NCBI GenBank assembly: GCA_003104905.1
Contig: PQAS01000057.1
Location: 1 to 64,000, forward strand
Source of the DNA: Candidatus Methanoperedentaceae archaeon
GTDB taxonomy: Archaea; Halobacteriota; Methanosarcinia; Methanosarcinales; Methanoperedenaceae
DNA length: 64,000 nucleotides
Direction: 5' to 3'
Position numbers and translations under genes: made by a program. Every line of letters starts with the position of its first letter. The first letter of the stretch is position 1. This document shows, piece after piece, positions 18,917 through 28,372 of this stretch. Under the pieces are notes generated by a model, which worked only from the letters and a program-made list of their open reading frames with translations, had not been told where the DNA came from and made no database searches.

Positions 18917-19330
18917 TTAATTTATGGTCGTTATTTGTTTTTTATTTGTTAATCCGGTCAATTTCTTTACTTTACCGATCAATTCATTTTTTCCGAATGG
19001 TTTTGTAATATAATCATCAGCCTTCAAGACATGCAGCCCGAGCAATTTATCGATATTCTGCGCTTTTGCAGTCAAAATGGCGATAGGAATACCGGGATCT
19101 TTTTCTTTTATTTTCCTGAACACTTCCCATCCATCCATATCAGGCATCATGATGTCAAGAAGTACAAGGTCAGGATCTGATGCAGCAATTTGATCCAGAG
19201 CTTCCATCCCGTTATTTGCCAGGATAGCTTTAAATCCCCCACTTTCAAGTACCAACTTGACAAGTTCGAGTGTATCGGGTTCATCATCTACTACCAGAAC
19301 TTTTTTTGTTGATTTTTCTGAACACATCAT
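18917..19330 (-). CDS. Response regulator (receiver domain only)
   Basis: A 137-residue single-domain CheY-like receiver. It has the acidic pair DD at 15-16, phosphoacceptor Asp59 (VLLDIMMPDMDG), Thr87 and Lys110 (ITKPFG). There is no output domain, so it probably signals by protein contact. It starts 11 nt after the upstream histidine kinase and should be its cognate partner. The start could be the first or second of two adjacent ATG codons; the GGTGAA site just before favours this region. Confidence 0.92.
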   Translation of the reverse strand: MMCSEKSTKKVLVVDDEPDTLELVKLVLESGGFKAILANNGMEALDQIAASDPDLVLLDIMMPDMDGWEVFRKIKEKDPGIPIAILTAKAQNIDKLLGLHVLKADDYITKPFGKNELIGKVKKLTGLTNKKQITTIN

Positions 19331-19341
19331 TTCACCAGTTA

Positions 19342-21990
19342 TTACAATAAAATATGAAATGTACTCCCCCTATTTTTACTTTCCGCCCATATTCTACCAC
19401 CGTGCGCTTCGATAATTTTCTTTGATATCCATAAACCCAATCCTACACCCTGGAATTTTCGTTTGTTTGAAGAATCCACCTGGTAGAACCTGTCAAATAT
19501 CCTTTCAATCCTGTCTTCTGGAATACCGACCCCGGTATCACTTATTGCAATATGGACTTTTCCGTTGTCTATTTCTCCGTTGATAATTATCTCACCTGTG
19601 ATGGTAAATTTAATGGCATTTTCCACAATATTTGAAAATACCTGCATTAAACGTTCATTATCCCCTTCAACTACGAGATTATCCTGAATATTAATTGAGA
19701 TAGGTATATTTTTACTGGCTGAGATGTTCTTCATATCTTCCACAACAGCATATATCAATTCATTTATGATTACCGTTTCTCTTGTGAGTTGGAGATTACT
19801 GGATTCGATTATCTGTGTATCAAGAAGCGCCCTTATCAACCTGTATAACCGTTTTGAATTCCTGAATATGATCTCGGTTTTATGACGTTGCTGTTCTGTC
19901 AGGTTCTCATCAAGCATTAATTCAGTGTATCCGATAACCGATGTAAGCGGCGTCCTGAGTTCATGGGATATATTGGAAAGGAAATTATCTTTCATTTTGT
20001 AGAGTTCCTGAAGTTTCGAATAGGTTAATTTAAGTTCAACATAAGAGTCCTTGAGTTCTTCTTCAAGTTTTTTCTGATTGGATATATCCTTAATAATGGT
20101 TATTACTTTTTCAACATCCCCATTTTTATTCTTGATTGGGATTTTGCTTGTACTTGTATAGATAATTTCATCATAATATTGCGTTTTTTCCTCAGTTTGA
20201 AAAATTTCTCCTGTATTAATAACATGTTCATATTCCAGATCGATACGTTTTTCGTTAAGGAAGGGATAAACATCAAGAAGATTTTTATTCAAAAGTTCAT
20301 CTCTTTTTATCATACCTTTCCCAAGTTTTAATAATTCATCATTCACAGAAAGGATTGTTAGATCTCTATCTACAACATGTAATGCAAGATTCACATTGTT
20401 CAGGATTTCATCGTTAAATTCTTTGAGATGTTTTATATTATTGTAAAAATTGATATTCTCTATTGCTACACCAATCTGGTTTCCTATGGCCGAAAAAAGT
20501 TCTTTGTCCCTATCTGAAAAAATATGACTTTCCTTGCTGTTGATCGATATTATTCCTAAAACCTGTTCCTTTGATTTGAGAGGAATAATTGCATACGAAA
20601 TATAATTATCCATTGGGGATTCATTATTTTTCACACCTTCTATGATCAGGACTTGCGTTATTTTTTTAAGTTCAAAATTATCATAACATCCTTCCGGACC
20701 CTGATGATTTCTCATAATAAATTGTCCGGTTTTTCTATCGATCAGATAGGCTCCCCCACATTCCATATTTGTTAATTTCAGAATATTTTTAAGGGATGTT
20801 GACAAAATGATGTCAATATCGAATGCTTCACTGATATTCTTTGATATTTCATTGAGTACTGTAAGTTCACGGTTTCGAGCAATAATTTCATTTTCAAGAA
20901 CTTTATGATGTGTTATATCTCTTAGTACCATTATGATGTTTGAATTGCCCTTCTTATCAAGGAACAACGATGAACTTATATCCAGGATCTTGGTTTTGTT
21001 ACCGAATTGAGCCTCATGAAGAAAACGTATCGGTTTTCCTGATTGCATTAATATATTGACCTGGCATTTTTCTTTTTGTTGCTGTGGGGATAAAGACGGG
21101 AAGATCAATTCATGGCATGTTTTTCCTATCACTTCTTTTTCGTTCATTCCTATCATCTTCAAAAAAGAGCTGTTAAATTTGACAATTTCATGGTTTGTGT
21201 TGATGACAATAATACCGTCTTCAATGTTATTGAATAATGTTTCAAGATAATTCTCGGCATCTTCTGTTTTTTCTTTTGATGCCAGAAGTTCTTTGATCTT
21301 CTGATCCAGGTTAGAAGACATATCATTGAATGTCTTCGCAAGTTCCCCTAATTCATCATTTGAACTTACTTCTATCTTCTGGTCAAGAATTCCATTGTTT
21401 ATTCTTTTTGCCCCTTCATTAAGTCCAAGGATAGGCTCAGTCAATCGTTTTCCTATGAAATAAATGAATATTGCGCCAAGTATTATAGCTGATATTGCTA
21501 AAAACAGGATTTTATGCGATGCATCAAGTATTTTTGCCCTCACGTTGTTTTCGGACAAACCGATATGAACATAACCAATATTCTTGAAAAGCACAGCATC
21601 AAACTCATGTATAATTCCCTTTCCGGTCTCCAATATTTCTTCCTTCCTGGAATTTTCAGGTTTTGTAAGATTCAAGAGTGCTTTTGGGAATCCACTCTCA
21701 AACGTATGTATGAGCACGATTCCCTGAGAATCCGTAACAAAAATATATTCGATATCAGGGTAGTTTTTTTTTGCATTATCCACTGATTTCCTTACTTCAA
21801 CAATGTCATTTATAAGTAAATTATTTGTTATTTCCGATGCAAGATTATTTGCCAATAAAAACCCTTCATTCCTGAATTCTCCCTCGATTATTCCAGCTTC
21901 TATGTCCTGAATTACAAAATACGTACCTGATAGGATCAAAAATATAATTGCCAACATGGAGACAATAATCCTACCGCGCAAGCTGCTCAT
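19342..21990 (-). CDS. Membrane sensor histidine kinase (HAMP-PAS-GAF-PAS-HisKA-HATPase)
   Basis: An 882-residue kinase. TM helices at about 8-28 and 160-180 enclose an extracytoplasmic sensor of about 130 residues. HAMP (180-232), PAS (about 250-370), GAF (about 380-520) and a second PAS (about 530-645) follow. HisKA has phosphoacceptor His676 (NISHELRTP). The ATPase domain has an N box (NIVENAIKFT), G1 (DTGVGIPED) and G2 (GVGLGLWISKKI). Its ATG overlaps the stop of the PhnD-like lipoprotein gene, which suggests that the lipoprotein presents a ligand to the sensor domain. The receiver gene follows directly. Confidence 0.93.
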   Translation of the reverse strand: MSSLRGRIIVSMLAIIFLILSGTYFVIQDIEAGIIEGEFRNEGFLLANNLASEITNNLLINDIVEVRKSVDNAKKNYPDIEYIFVTDSQGIVLIHTFESGFPKALLNLTKPENSRKEEILETGKGIIHEFDAVLFKNIGYVHIGLSENNVRAKILDASHKILFLAISAIILGAIFIYFIGKRLTEPILGLNEGAKRINNGILDQKIEVSSNDELGELAKTFNDMSSNLDQKIKELLASKEKTEDAENYLETLFNNIEDGIIVINTNHEIVKFNSSFLKMIGMNEKEVIGKTCHELIFPSLSPQQQKEKCQVNILMQSGKPIRFLHEAQFGNKTKILDISSSLFLDKKGNSNIIMVLRDITHHKVLENEIIARNRELTVLNEISKNISEAFDIDIILSTSLKNILKLTNMECGGAYLIDRKTGQFIMRNHQGPEGCYDNFELKKITQVLIIEGVKNNESPMDNYISYAIIPLKSKEQVLGIISINSKESHIFSDRDKELFSAIGNQIGVAIENINFYNNIKHLKEFNDEILNNVNLALHVVDRDLTILSVNDELLKLGKGMIKRDELLNKNLLDVYPFLNEKRIDLEYEHVINTGEIFQTEEKTQYYDEIIYTSTSKIPIKNKNGDVEKVITIIKDISNQKKLEEELKDSYVELKLTYSKLQELYKMKDNFLSNISHELRTPLTSVIGYTELMLDENLTEQQRHKTEIIFRNSKRLYRLIRALLDTQIIESSNLQLTRETVIINELIYAVVEDMKNISASKNIPISINIQDNLVVEGDNERLMQVFSNIVENAIKFTITGEIIINGEIDNGKVHIAISDTGVGIPEDRIERIFDRFYQVDSSNKRKFQGVGLGLWISKKIIEAHGGRIWAESKNRGSTFHILL

Positions 21991-22898
21991 TGAACTCTGT
22001 TCCTCATTTCCCTGATAGAATCATAAGCATTGTCACTGAGATTAACGTATTTATCAATCTTTACCCTGGCAAGCACTTCTTTTCCATCATCGTCTTCATT
22101 CATTTTCAGGAAAATATCCCGGAGTCTTTCTTCCAGAAAAGGATCGACATCTTTCGAAACAACAATCGGGGGATTACCAAAAGGCTGTGAGATTTCAATA
22201 ATCCTCGTTTTTGCTATTGTTTCAGGATACGTTTCCTTCATATTCTCATATACAAGGCTGCTAACTGCCGCACCCTCTGTAATATTCTCCGCTACCGCAA
22301 TAATGGAATTATCATGACTATATGTATAAAATGAATTGTTCTTTCCCTGTTCATCGATTCCAAAGAAAGAACCAGGTGTCTCGTTCATAAGGTAAAGCCT
22401 GTATGTGGGATAAAGTTTTCCTGTATTTGATAATGGGTCTACAAAGGCAAATTTTTTGCCGCGTAGATCTGATAAGCTGGTATGATTACTATTATTCCGG
22501 ACTATTATATATGAATGGTATGTTGTATTCCCATTTATTACCGGAGCAACAAGGATCTTCATCCCAAAATCTGAGTTTCCATCGACATATGGGCCGCTAC
22601 AAACAAAAGCAAAATCAATTTCATTTCTTTTGATAAGATCATTTATTTCCTGATAACTTCTTCTCTGTATTATTTTAACATTACCACCCAGCGATCGCGA
22701 AATATACAGGATCATATCTTCATAATATTCATAGGATTCTTTTGGGGACACAACAGACCCAATTGCAACTCTAACCGAAGAATCGTTAATTATGGCTTCA
22801 GGCTCCTGGACTATATTTAGGTCAATTTTTTCCGTTTTATCAATACATCCCGATATTGATAAAAAAATCATACAAAATAATAAGAATGCAAATTTCAT
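21987..22898 (-). CDS. PhnD-like substrate-binding lipoprotein
   Basis: A 303-residue protein with a lipobox signal peptide (hydrophobic residues 3-15, SISGC with Cys18 as lipid anchor). The body is a periplasmic-binding fold of the phosphate/phosphonate PhnD family: VRVAIGSVVSPKESYEYY at the first strand, then DFAFVCSGPY and LRGKKFAFVDPLSNTG. No ABC permease or ATPase is nearby. It is instead fused by an ATGA overlap to a sensor kinase, so a sensory role is more likely than transport; the ligand is unknown. Confidence 0.85.
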   Translation of the reverse strand: MKFAFLLFCMIFLSISGCIDKTEKIDLNIVQEPEAIINDSSVRVAIGSVVSPKESYEYYEDMILYISRSLGGNVKIIQRRSYQEINDLIKRNEIDFAFVCSGPYVDGNSDFGMKILVAPVINGNTTYHSYIIVRNNSNHTSLSDLRGKKFAFVDPLSNTGKLYPTYRLYLMNETPGSFFGIDEQGKNNSFYTYSHDNSIIAVAENITEGAAVSSLVYENMKETYPETIAKTRIIEISQPFGNPPIVVSKDVDPFLEERLRDIFLKMNEDDDGKEVLARVKIDKYVNLSDNAYDSIREMRNRVQ

Positions 22899-22903
22899 TA
22901 CAA

Positions 22904-23206
22904 TTATCCTCTAAAAGATTCTATCATTAGCCAGCCCCAGTATCTTATTGAGGCGATGAGGCCAATAGTCATTCCGGCCGAGAAAAAAACATACCCCAAT
23001 AATTTTGTTTCCTGTAATATCCCAAAAGAAAGAAACATAATTATAGAACCAAACAATGTAAAAAAAATCCCCAGGTAATAAAGGTAATAATATTTCCTGA
23101 GCCCCATGACCTCGCCCAATCTTTTACTGATCACGCTTAGGAAAAACAGGATTAAAGAAAAAAATAGAAAAGATACAGAATCCAACAATCCTGCATATGG
23201 GTTCAT
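22904..23206 (-). CDS. Small membrane protein A
   Basis: A 100-residue protein with three hydrophobic segments (about 9-27, 39-60 and 68-88) and a short basic loop SKRLGEVMGLRKYYYLYYLG. Related in layout to the next gene upstream (KFG.RTHYYLYF against GLRKYYYLYYLG), so the pair may be paralogous. It overlaps that gene by 4 nt and is 5 nt from the lipoprotein gene. Probably a membrane partner of the sensory module; no family recognised. Confidence 0.7.
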   Translation of the reverse strand: MNPYAGLLDSVSFLFFSLILFFLSVISKRLGEVMGLRKYYYLYYLGIFFTLFGSIIMFLSFGILQETKLLGYVFFSAGMTIGLIASIRYWGWLMIESFRG

Positions 23207-23484
23207 TTTATACCTACCATTTTCATATATAGAAAATAGCCTGCAACAACTGAAATCACTGAGCTGAAGAATTCAATTAATTCTTGTTCGATGCCAAAGA
23301 AGGGAAATATTTGCAGGAATACAATAAAAAATACAATTGAAGGTATAAAATATAAATAATAATGTGTTCGTATCCCGAATTTTTTTTGATAAAATCTAGC
23401 TATCGCAGCCATAAATATCATGATTATACTCGCTACGGCCCATGAATATATATTAAAAAATTTTAAGAATAAATCTAAATCCAT
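23203..23484 (-). CDS. Small membrane protein B
   Basis: A 93-residue protein; the start at 23484 (MDLDLFLKFF) is chosen because the longer frame would run deep into the KaiC gene. It has three hydrophobic segments (about 8-28, 41-58 and 65-85) and a RFYQKKFGIRTHYYLYF loop similar to that of the neighbouring small membrane protein. It starts 7 nt after the KaiC stop, so it is co-transcribed with the KaiC-PhnD-kinase series. Function unknown. Confidence 0.65.
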   Translation of the reverse strand: MDLDLFLKFFNIYSWAVASIIMIFMAAIARFYQKKFGIRTHYYLYFIPSIVFFIVFLQIFPFFGIEQELIEFFSSVISVVAGYFLYMKMVGIK

Positions 23485-23491
23485 AATACAT

Positions 23492-24934
23492 TTATTTTTT
23501 GAATGCTTCCACAAAAGCTTGTGTTGCGAGCTTAATAGGATTGCCGGATAATAAACCTGAGTATTCACTGAAAGGCAGCTTGATTTCAGCTCCATTTTTG
23601 TTGATAACGATTTCCCTTATTTCCTTATCATGATCACTTCCTCTCATCTTAAGAACTGATATGGCTTTTCGCATCTCACTTTTTATCTCGACATACCGCA
23701 GAAGTATGACCGTATCTAAAAAAGGCGATATACCCGTTCCGGTAATCTGTGTTGCCCCTGTCAGGTTTGAGGTTTCATTGGTATAGACTGCAGTTACACT
23801 CTTATTCTTTAAGATTTTGCTTATAGTCCCCATATATTCAGGTAATTGTGCATATTGAGGCAACATCCTCTGTAGCCTGCCTGTTCCATCCAGCAGTAAA
23901 CGTTTTGCTTTTATTTCATCAATTGTTTCCTCGATCTGGAGAGCCAGTTCATACGCATCATATTCCAGAGGAGATATTATTTTCAGGAATTTTTTATTTT
24001 CAAATTCCTGCAGGTTCCAGTTGAACATATTCGAATTTGCACGGATCTGCTCCACATCCTCTTCAAAGGAAACTATTATGCCGGGTTCATTTTTTAACAG
24101 GCCATCCATGATGAATTGTGTACCAAGTATTGTTTTTCCGGTTCCGCTTGAGCCGGAGATCAATATTGAAGAACCTTTTATGAAGCCTCCACCTATCATT
24201 TTATCCAGTCCTTTTATTCCGGTTGATAGTCGTTCATTGGAAACGGTGGTCATCTCCATCGCACGAATTCTGGGATAAACATTGAATCCATCTTTGTTTA
24301 TCTTACATGAATGCTTGCCCCCATTGAATTCCTGCCCCCTCATTTTTAAAATATTCAGGTACCGGATATTATTTTCATAAAATGGCTCATAGCTGATATA
24401 GATCATACCGTCGACCATATATCCAAGTGTACTGTTGATAAGTGCATCCTGGGTAAATTCTCCAGTCAACAGGACAAGAGAATTCCAACCTTTCATACTT
24501 GTGAAAAAATCATAATAAAATTGACGCTGCGATTCGGCATCCTCACCTAGAGCAAATACATTTACCGGGTCAATGACGATCCTGTCAGGCTTGATGGTCT
24601 CAATATTCCTTTCCATTTCTTTTATGATTGCTTCGGAACCCCTGTGAATGATATCGATATCAATTGGTACATATTTAACATTCCCTTTTCCAAGAAGTGA
24701 AATATTGTAGAAAGAGAATTTTGACATGAAATTATTTATCATGGCAATAGGTTCGGAAAGTGCAGTTATATACATGCAAATTTCCTCATTTCTTGCGGAG
24801 TTAAAAAGCGATTGCATTGCCATTGTGGTTTTTCCAGTGCCTGCAGTCCCTGCGATTAATACAATAGAAGGTCTTAAGAAACCTCCTTCAAGCACCTTGT
24901 CAAGGCCATTTATTCCTGATTTAACCTGCTTCAT
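23492..24934 (-). CDS. KaiC-like double RecA-domain ATPase
   Basis: A 480-residue protein with two KaiC/RecA domains in tandem. Walker A motifs are GTAGTGKT (29-36) and GSSGTGKT (261-268), each preceded by the typical GLDK...GGF entry. Walker B-type strands are DRIVIDP and RLLLDG. The second domain has the catalytic Glu pair (VSFEED), which the first lacks (ALSEP), so only one ATPase site may be fully active. Archaeal KaiC homologues are signalling ATPases rather than clock proteins. It heads a run of genes for two membrane proteins, a binding lipoprotein, a kinase and a regulator, with a roadblock protein just upstream. Confidence 0.88.
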   Translation of the reverse strand: MKQVKSGINGLDKVLEGGFLRPSIVLIAGTAGTGKTTMAMQSLFNSARNEEICMYITALSEPIAMINNFMSKFSFYNISLLGKGNVKYVPIDIDIIHRGSEAIIKEMERNIETIKPDRIVIDPVNVFALGEDAESQRQFYYDFFTSMKGWNSLVLLTGEFTQDALINSTLGYMVDGMIYISYEPFYENNIRYLNILKMRGQEFNGGKHSCKINKDGFNVYPRIRAMEMTTVSNERLSTGIKGLDKMIGGGFIKGSSILISGSSGTGKTILGTQFIMDGLLKNEPGIIVSFEEDVEQIRANSNMFNWNLQEFENKKFLKIISPLEYDAYELALQIEETIDEIKAKRLLLDGTGRLQRMLPQYAQLPEYMGTISKILKNKSVTAVYTNETSNLTGATQITGTGISPFLDTVILLRYVEIKSEMRKAISVLKMRGSDHDKEIREIVINKNGAEIKLPFSEYSGLLSGNPIKLATQAFVEAFKK

Positions 24935-25008
24935 ACTATCTCTTTTTTTAATTTCAGACTATAACAACCTTCCTATATAATTCCTATTGAAATAACAGAT
25001 ACGAAAAA

Positions 25009-25374
25009 TCACCCCAGAATATTTTTTATCTTTTCTGACGCTTTTGTCATCTCAATTAAGACCAGACCAAGACCTGCATCTGGTTTTGTCATGACAAGGA
25101 GCAGTGCCTTTGGCCCTGCACCTGTTGCTATTATTCTCCCCGACTTTGATTCAACGATTATTCTTTCCGGAATCCCTTTCCCAAGCTCTGTAGTTGCTGT
25201 TTCTGCCGCCCCCACCATGGTAGCTGACATGGCAACAAAGGTCTCAGCGGGCTGTTTTTTGCTTATGGTAGAACAGATCAGCAAACCATCCCTGCTTGCG
25301 ATAGCTGATGCTTCTACACCTCCGATATTATTGAGATCCTTTAAAATTTTCTCTAGCATTTCAATTGTTGTCAT
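25009..25374 (-). CDS. Roadblock/LC7 domain protein
   Basis: A 121-residue single roadblock/LC7 domain. The helix EMLEKILKDLNNIGGVEAS is followed by the strand AIASRDGLLIC and a helix with AMSATMVGAAETATTELG, all typical of the family that regulates small GTPases or assembles signalling scaffolds. I choose the ATG at 25374, 1 nt after the leuS stop. It lies between leuS and the KaiC gene and may be the regulatory partner of the KaiC/kinase module; no GTPase is encoded nearby. Confidence 0.85.
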   Translation of the reverse strand: MTTIEMLEKILKDLNNIGGVEASAIASRDGLLICSTISKKQPAETFVAMSATMVGAAETATTELGKGIPERIIVESKSGRIIATGAGPKALLLVMTKPDAGLGLVLIEMTKASEKIKNILG

Positions 25375-25375
25375 A

Positions 25376-28240
25376 TTATTCAATAAATATAGCTGGTCTC
25401 ATCGGGACAGCTTGCTTGCTTTTCCCCTGCGGATCATGAATTGGCGCATCAGCACTTTGAATTTCGATATTACATCCTATCTGGCCGCTTAAGAAATCCA
25501 CTGCTTCCTGGAGAGCTTTGGTTTCGTTAAAATCCACTTCTGTCAGTGAATTCATAAATTCCAATTCCATCCCCTGGACATCGGTAATTATTTTTTGGGC
25601 GAATTTCGGGATTTCCTTTGCAAATGGACGCATGACAGGCTCGCTCATAACCGTATTCATGAGGTTTTTCATGTCAAGGATATTTTCTTTTTTCTTCATT
25701 ATGGCAATATTAAGGATTGTTTTCTTCCAGGAAGCTGCAGTATATAGAATTACCCTTTTTGGCTTAATTCTAATGAGCCTGATTATTTCTTCTATATCCC
25801 TGAGTGTATTACCGGTGATTTCTTCTGCAAGTTCTGCACTCCTGTCAATAAGTGAAATATCTGCTTGCGGGAACTTATCCAGAGAAATAAAATTCTTCCC
25901 TGCTCGTTCCTGGATTTCTTCACATGTGTGCGGTGTAAAAGGCGCCATTAACCTGATCCAGATATCTATGACCTCTTTTTTGACAGCAATTCCTCCGCGT
26001 CTTTCGTACCATTTCATATCGTTCATCAAATGATAAAAAGCATTTTGGACCCCTCTTCTTATTTCCATTTTATTTAAGGCATCAGCAGTTTCTTTAATCC
26101 TGTATTGTAATTTACTCAGCATCCATTTATCAATGAACTTCAATTCCCGGTTTTCGGCATTTTGTTCTTTGGTCAGGCAATCAAAAGCCAGTTTATAGAA
26201 TCTTTCAAACTGTTTTCGTGTGGATTCAATATCTGCTGCACGCCAGTCAGCATCCTGAACATGCTCAGCCGTGCTGAGAATATAAAGACGCGTTATATCA
26301 GCACCATATTCCCTGACCGCGGATTTTAATGTGAGAATCGGTCCTTTGGATTTACTCATCTTTTGCCCTTCAAGGGAGACAAAACCATTTATGGCAATAG
26401 CATGGGGCCAATGGATTTCCGGAAATATGGCAACATGATGGAACAGGAAGAACAACAGGTGGTTGGGGATCAAATCCTTCCCTGAAGAGCGAAGGTCAAC
26501 GGGATACCAGTAAAGAAAATCCTTCCTGATATTATTAATTGTGTTTATATCAATGCCGGTACTTGAGGCTACATTATTGGCAGTTCCTTCGCCGAGCAGG
26601 CAATAATTGAAAAACTCCTCTTTTAATTGTTCAGGTTCAAATTTATCCAGGTATTTTGCAATAATATAATAGCACATGTAAATGGTGGAGTCACCCAGGG
26701 ATTCTATGACCCAATCGGGATCCCAGGGAACCCTTGTCCCAAGCCCTTTTCGTCTTGCACAGGCTTTATCTTTCAGCCAGTCTATCTTGTTCTCGAACTC
26801 CACCTTTAATTCAGGCGGTATTATCCGCATATTTTCCAGACATTTAAAAACCTGCTCTTTCCAGGATTTGTCAGAATAATTAAGGAACCACTGGTCCTTC
26901 ACCAATTTTATCACGCATGTCGTCCCACACCTGCATATCACAGGCTGTTCGCTGAACTCATAGAAAATATCTGCTATCCCCTGATCAATAAGGTCATGTG
27001 TGAGCACATCCTTTATTTTTGAGACTGCCATTCCTGCATACTTTCCGGTATTTTCGTTCAGGACCCCATTATGGAATTCCCGCCTGTAAACAAGTTTTGT
27101 TGCTTCTTCTGCCCTGGGGTCGTTCTGGTCTTTTACCTTAAATTCGGAAACCGCATCTACAGCTGGATATTTTCCATATTCAGGTACTTTTATGAGTGAA
27201 ATGAGCTGTATTGAGGATACGTCTTCTGTAATTGCATATTTTTTCAGATCTTCTCCCTTTAAATCACGAAGTGCAAGATAATCGTATGGAGCATGAGCTG
27301 GAACGCTCATTACAATGCCGCTGCCATTCTCAGGGCTGACAAAAGATGCGGGAAGTATCCAGACAAGAGAACCCGTGACGGGATTATTTACTTTTTTGCC
27401 TATCAGTTCATTTGCATCGATTTCCCCGATTAGTTCCACGTTCTTATCTGTGAATTTGAGCTTATCATAGGCTTCTTTACTTACTATCCAGGTTTCATTG
27501 TTTACTTTAATCCTCAGGTGCAAAATCCCTGGATTGACCCACAGGTTTGTTACTCCGAATACGGTTTCTGGACGAAGGGTGGCACATGGAAGAATCTCGC
27601 TGTCGAGTTTGAATTTAATGAGCGTATAATCAATTATTGTAGCATTTTCACCTTTCAGGATATCATGGTCTTCAACCGGATTTTCATCATGCGGGCACCA
27701 TCTTACAGGATGTGCCCCTTTTACTACTTTGTTCTTGCTTCGAAGAAGATTGAACTGCCATGTTATCATTTTCTTATAATGCGGGTCAGTGGTTGTGAAC
27801 TTTCGTCTCCAGTCAATTGAAAAACCTATGATTTTCATAGCCGATTCATCTTCTTTGCTGAAGTATTCAACGATTTGCTCAGGCGTCCGTATAGAATCAA
27901 GGACATCAAGCGGTATTTGATGGAGCTGGTTATATACCCGGATAGTCTCAGGATCTTTCTTTTCAATCTGTTCCGCAAGACCAACTATTGGTGTTCCCGT
28001 AGCATGAAATCCCATCGGGAACAGGACATTATATCCAAGCATCCTTTTATATCGCGCAATAACATCGCCAATGGTGAAAGTTCTTGTATGTCCTGCATGA
28101 AGGTTACCGTTTAGATAGGGGTACGGGATCGTGATGAAAAACTTTTCCCGATCATCAGGCTCAGGCTCGAATATTTTTGCAGCCCCCCATTTGCGCTGCC
28201 ATTTTTCATCTATTTCATGAGGATCATACCATTCTTTCAT
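25376..28240 (-). CDS. leuS: Leucyl-tRNA synthetase (archaeal type)
   Basis: A 954-residue class Ia synthetase charging tRNA-Leu. It has the HIGH-type signature HAGH (48-51) after PYPYLNGNL, the CP1 editing insertion (about 200-420) and the KMSKSKG loop near 626. An archaeal/eukaryal-type C-terminal extension follows. The length fits archaeal LeuRS. It is followed by the roadblock gene with almost no gap. No defects are seen. Confidence 0.96.
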   Translation of the reverse strand: MKEWYDPHEIDEKWQRKWGAAKIFEPEPDDREKFFITIPYPYLNGNLHAGHTRTFTIGDVIARYKRMLGYNVLFPMGFHATGTPIVGLAEQIEKKDPETIRVYNQLHQIPLDVLDSIRTPEQIVEYFSKEDESAMKIIGFSIDWRRKFTTTDPHYKKMITWQFNLLRSKNKVVKGAHPVRWCPHDENPVEDHDILKGENATIIDYTLIKFKLDSEILPCATLRPETVFGVTNLWVNPGILHLRIKVNNETWIVSKEAYDKLKFTDKNVELIGEIDANELIGKKVNNPVTGSLVWILPASFVSPENGSGIVMSVPAHAPYDYLALRDLKGEDLKKYAITEDVSSIQLISLIKVPEYGKYPAVDAVSEFKVKDQNDPRAEEATKLVYRREFHNGVLNENTGKYAGMAVSKIKDVLTHDLIDQGIADIFYEFSEQPVICRCGTTCVIKLVKDQWFLNYSDKSWKEQVFKCLENMRIIPPELKVEFENKIDWLKDKACARRKGLGTRVPWDPDWVIESLGDSTIYMCYYIIAKYLDKFEPEQLKEEFFNYCLLGEGTANNVASSTGIDINTINNIRKDFLYWYPVDLRSSGKDLIPNHLLFFLFHHVAIFPEIHWPHAIAINGFVSLEGQKMSKSKGPILTLKSAVREYGADITRLYILSTAEHVQDADWRAADIESTRKQFERFYKLAFDCLTKEQNAENRELKFIDKWMLSKLQYRIKETADALNKMEIRRGVQNAFYHLMNDMKWYERRGGIAVKKEVIDIWIRLMAPFTPHTCEEIQERAGKNFISLDKFPQADISLIDRSAELAEEITGNTLRDIEEIIRLIRIKPKRVILYTAASWKKTILNIAIMKKKENILDMKNLMNTVMSEPVMRPFAKEIPKFAQKIITDVQGMELEFMNSLTEVDFNETKALQEAVDFLSGQIGCNIEIQSADAPIHDPQGKSKQAVPMRPAIFIE

Positions 28241-28372
28241 TATTAACTCTTCACTTCTTATTACTAAAAAGCTTTAACGGTTTGAGTTTTATTCAATATT
28301 AAATTCAGGAAGTGACCTGCTCCGGGCTAAAGCCCAATGTTATTAAGGTTGCATAAGTTGATTTTTTTTTCT

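Noticed and set aside
21987-22898. Phosphonate or phosphate uptake system
   Set aside because: Only the binding lipoprotein is present. There is no permease or ATPase, and the gene is coupled to a sensor kinase.
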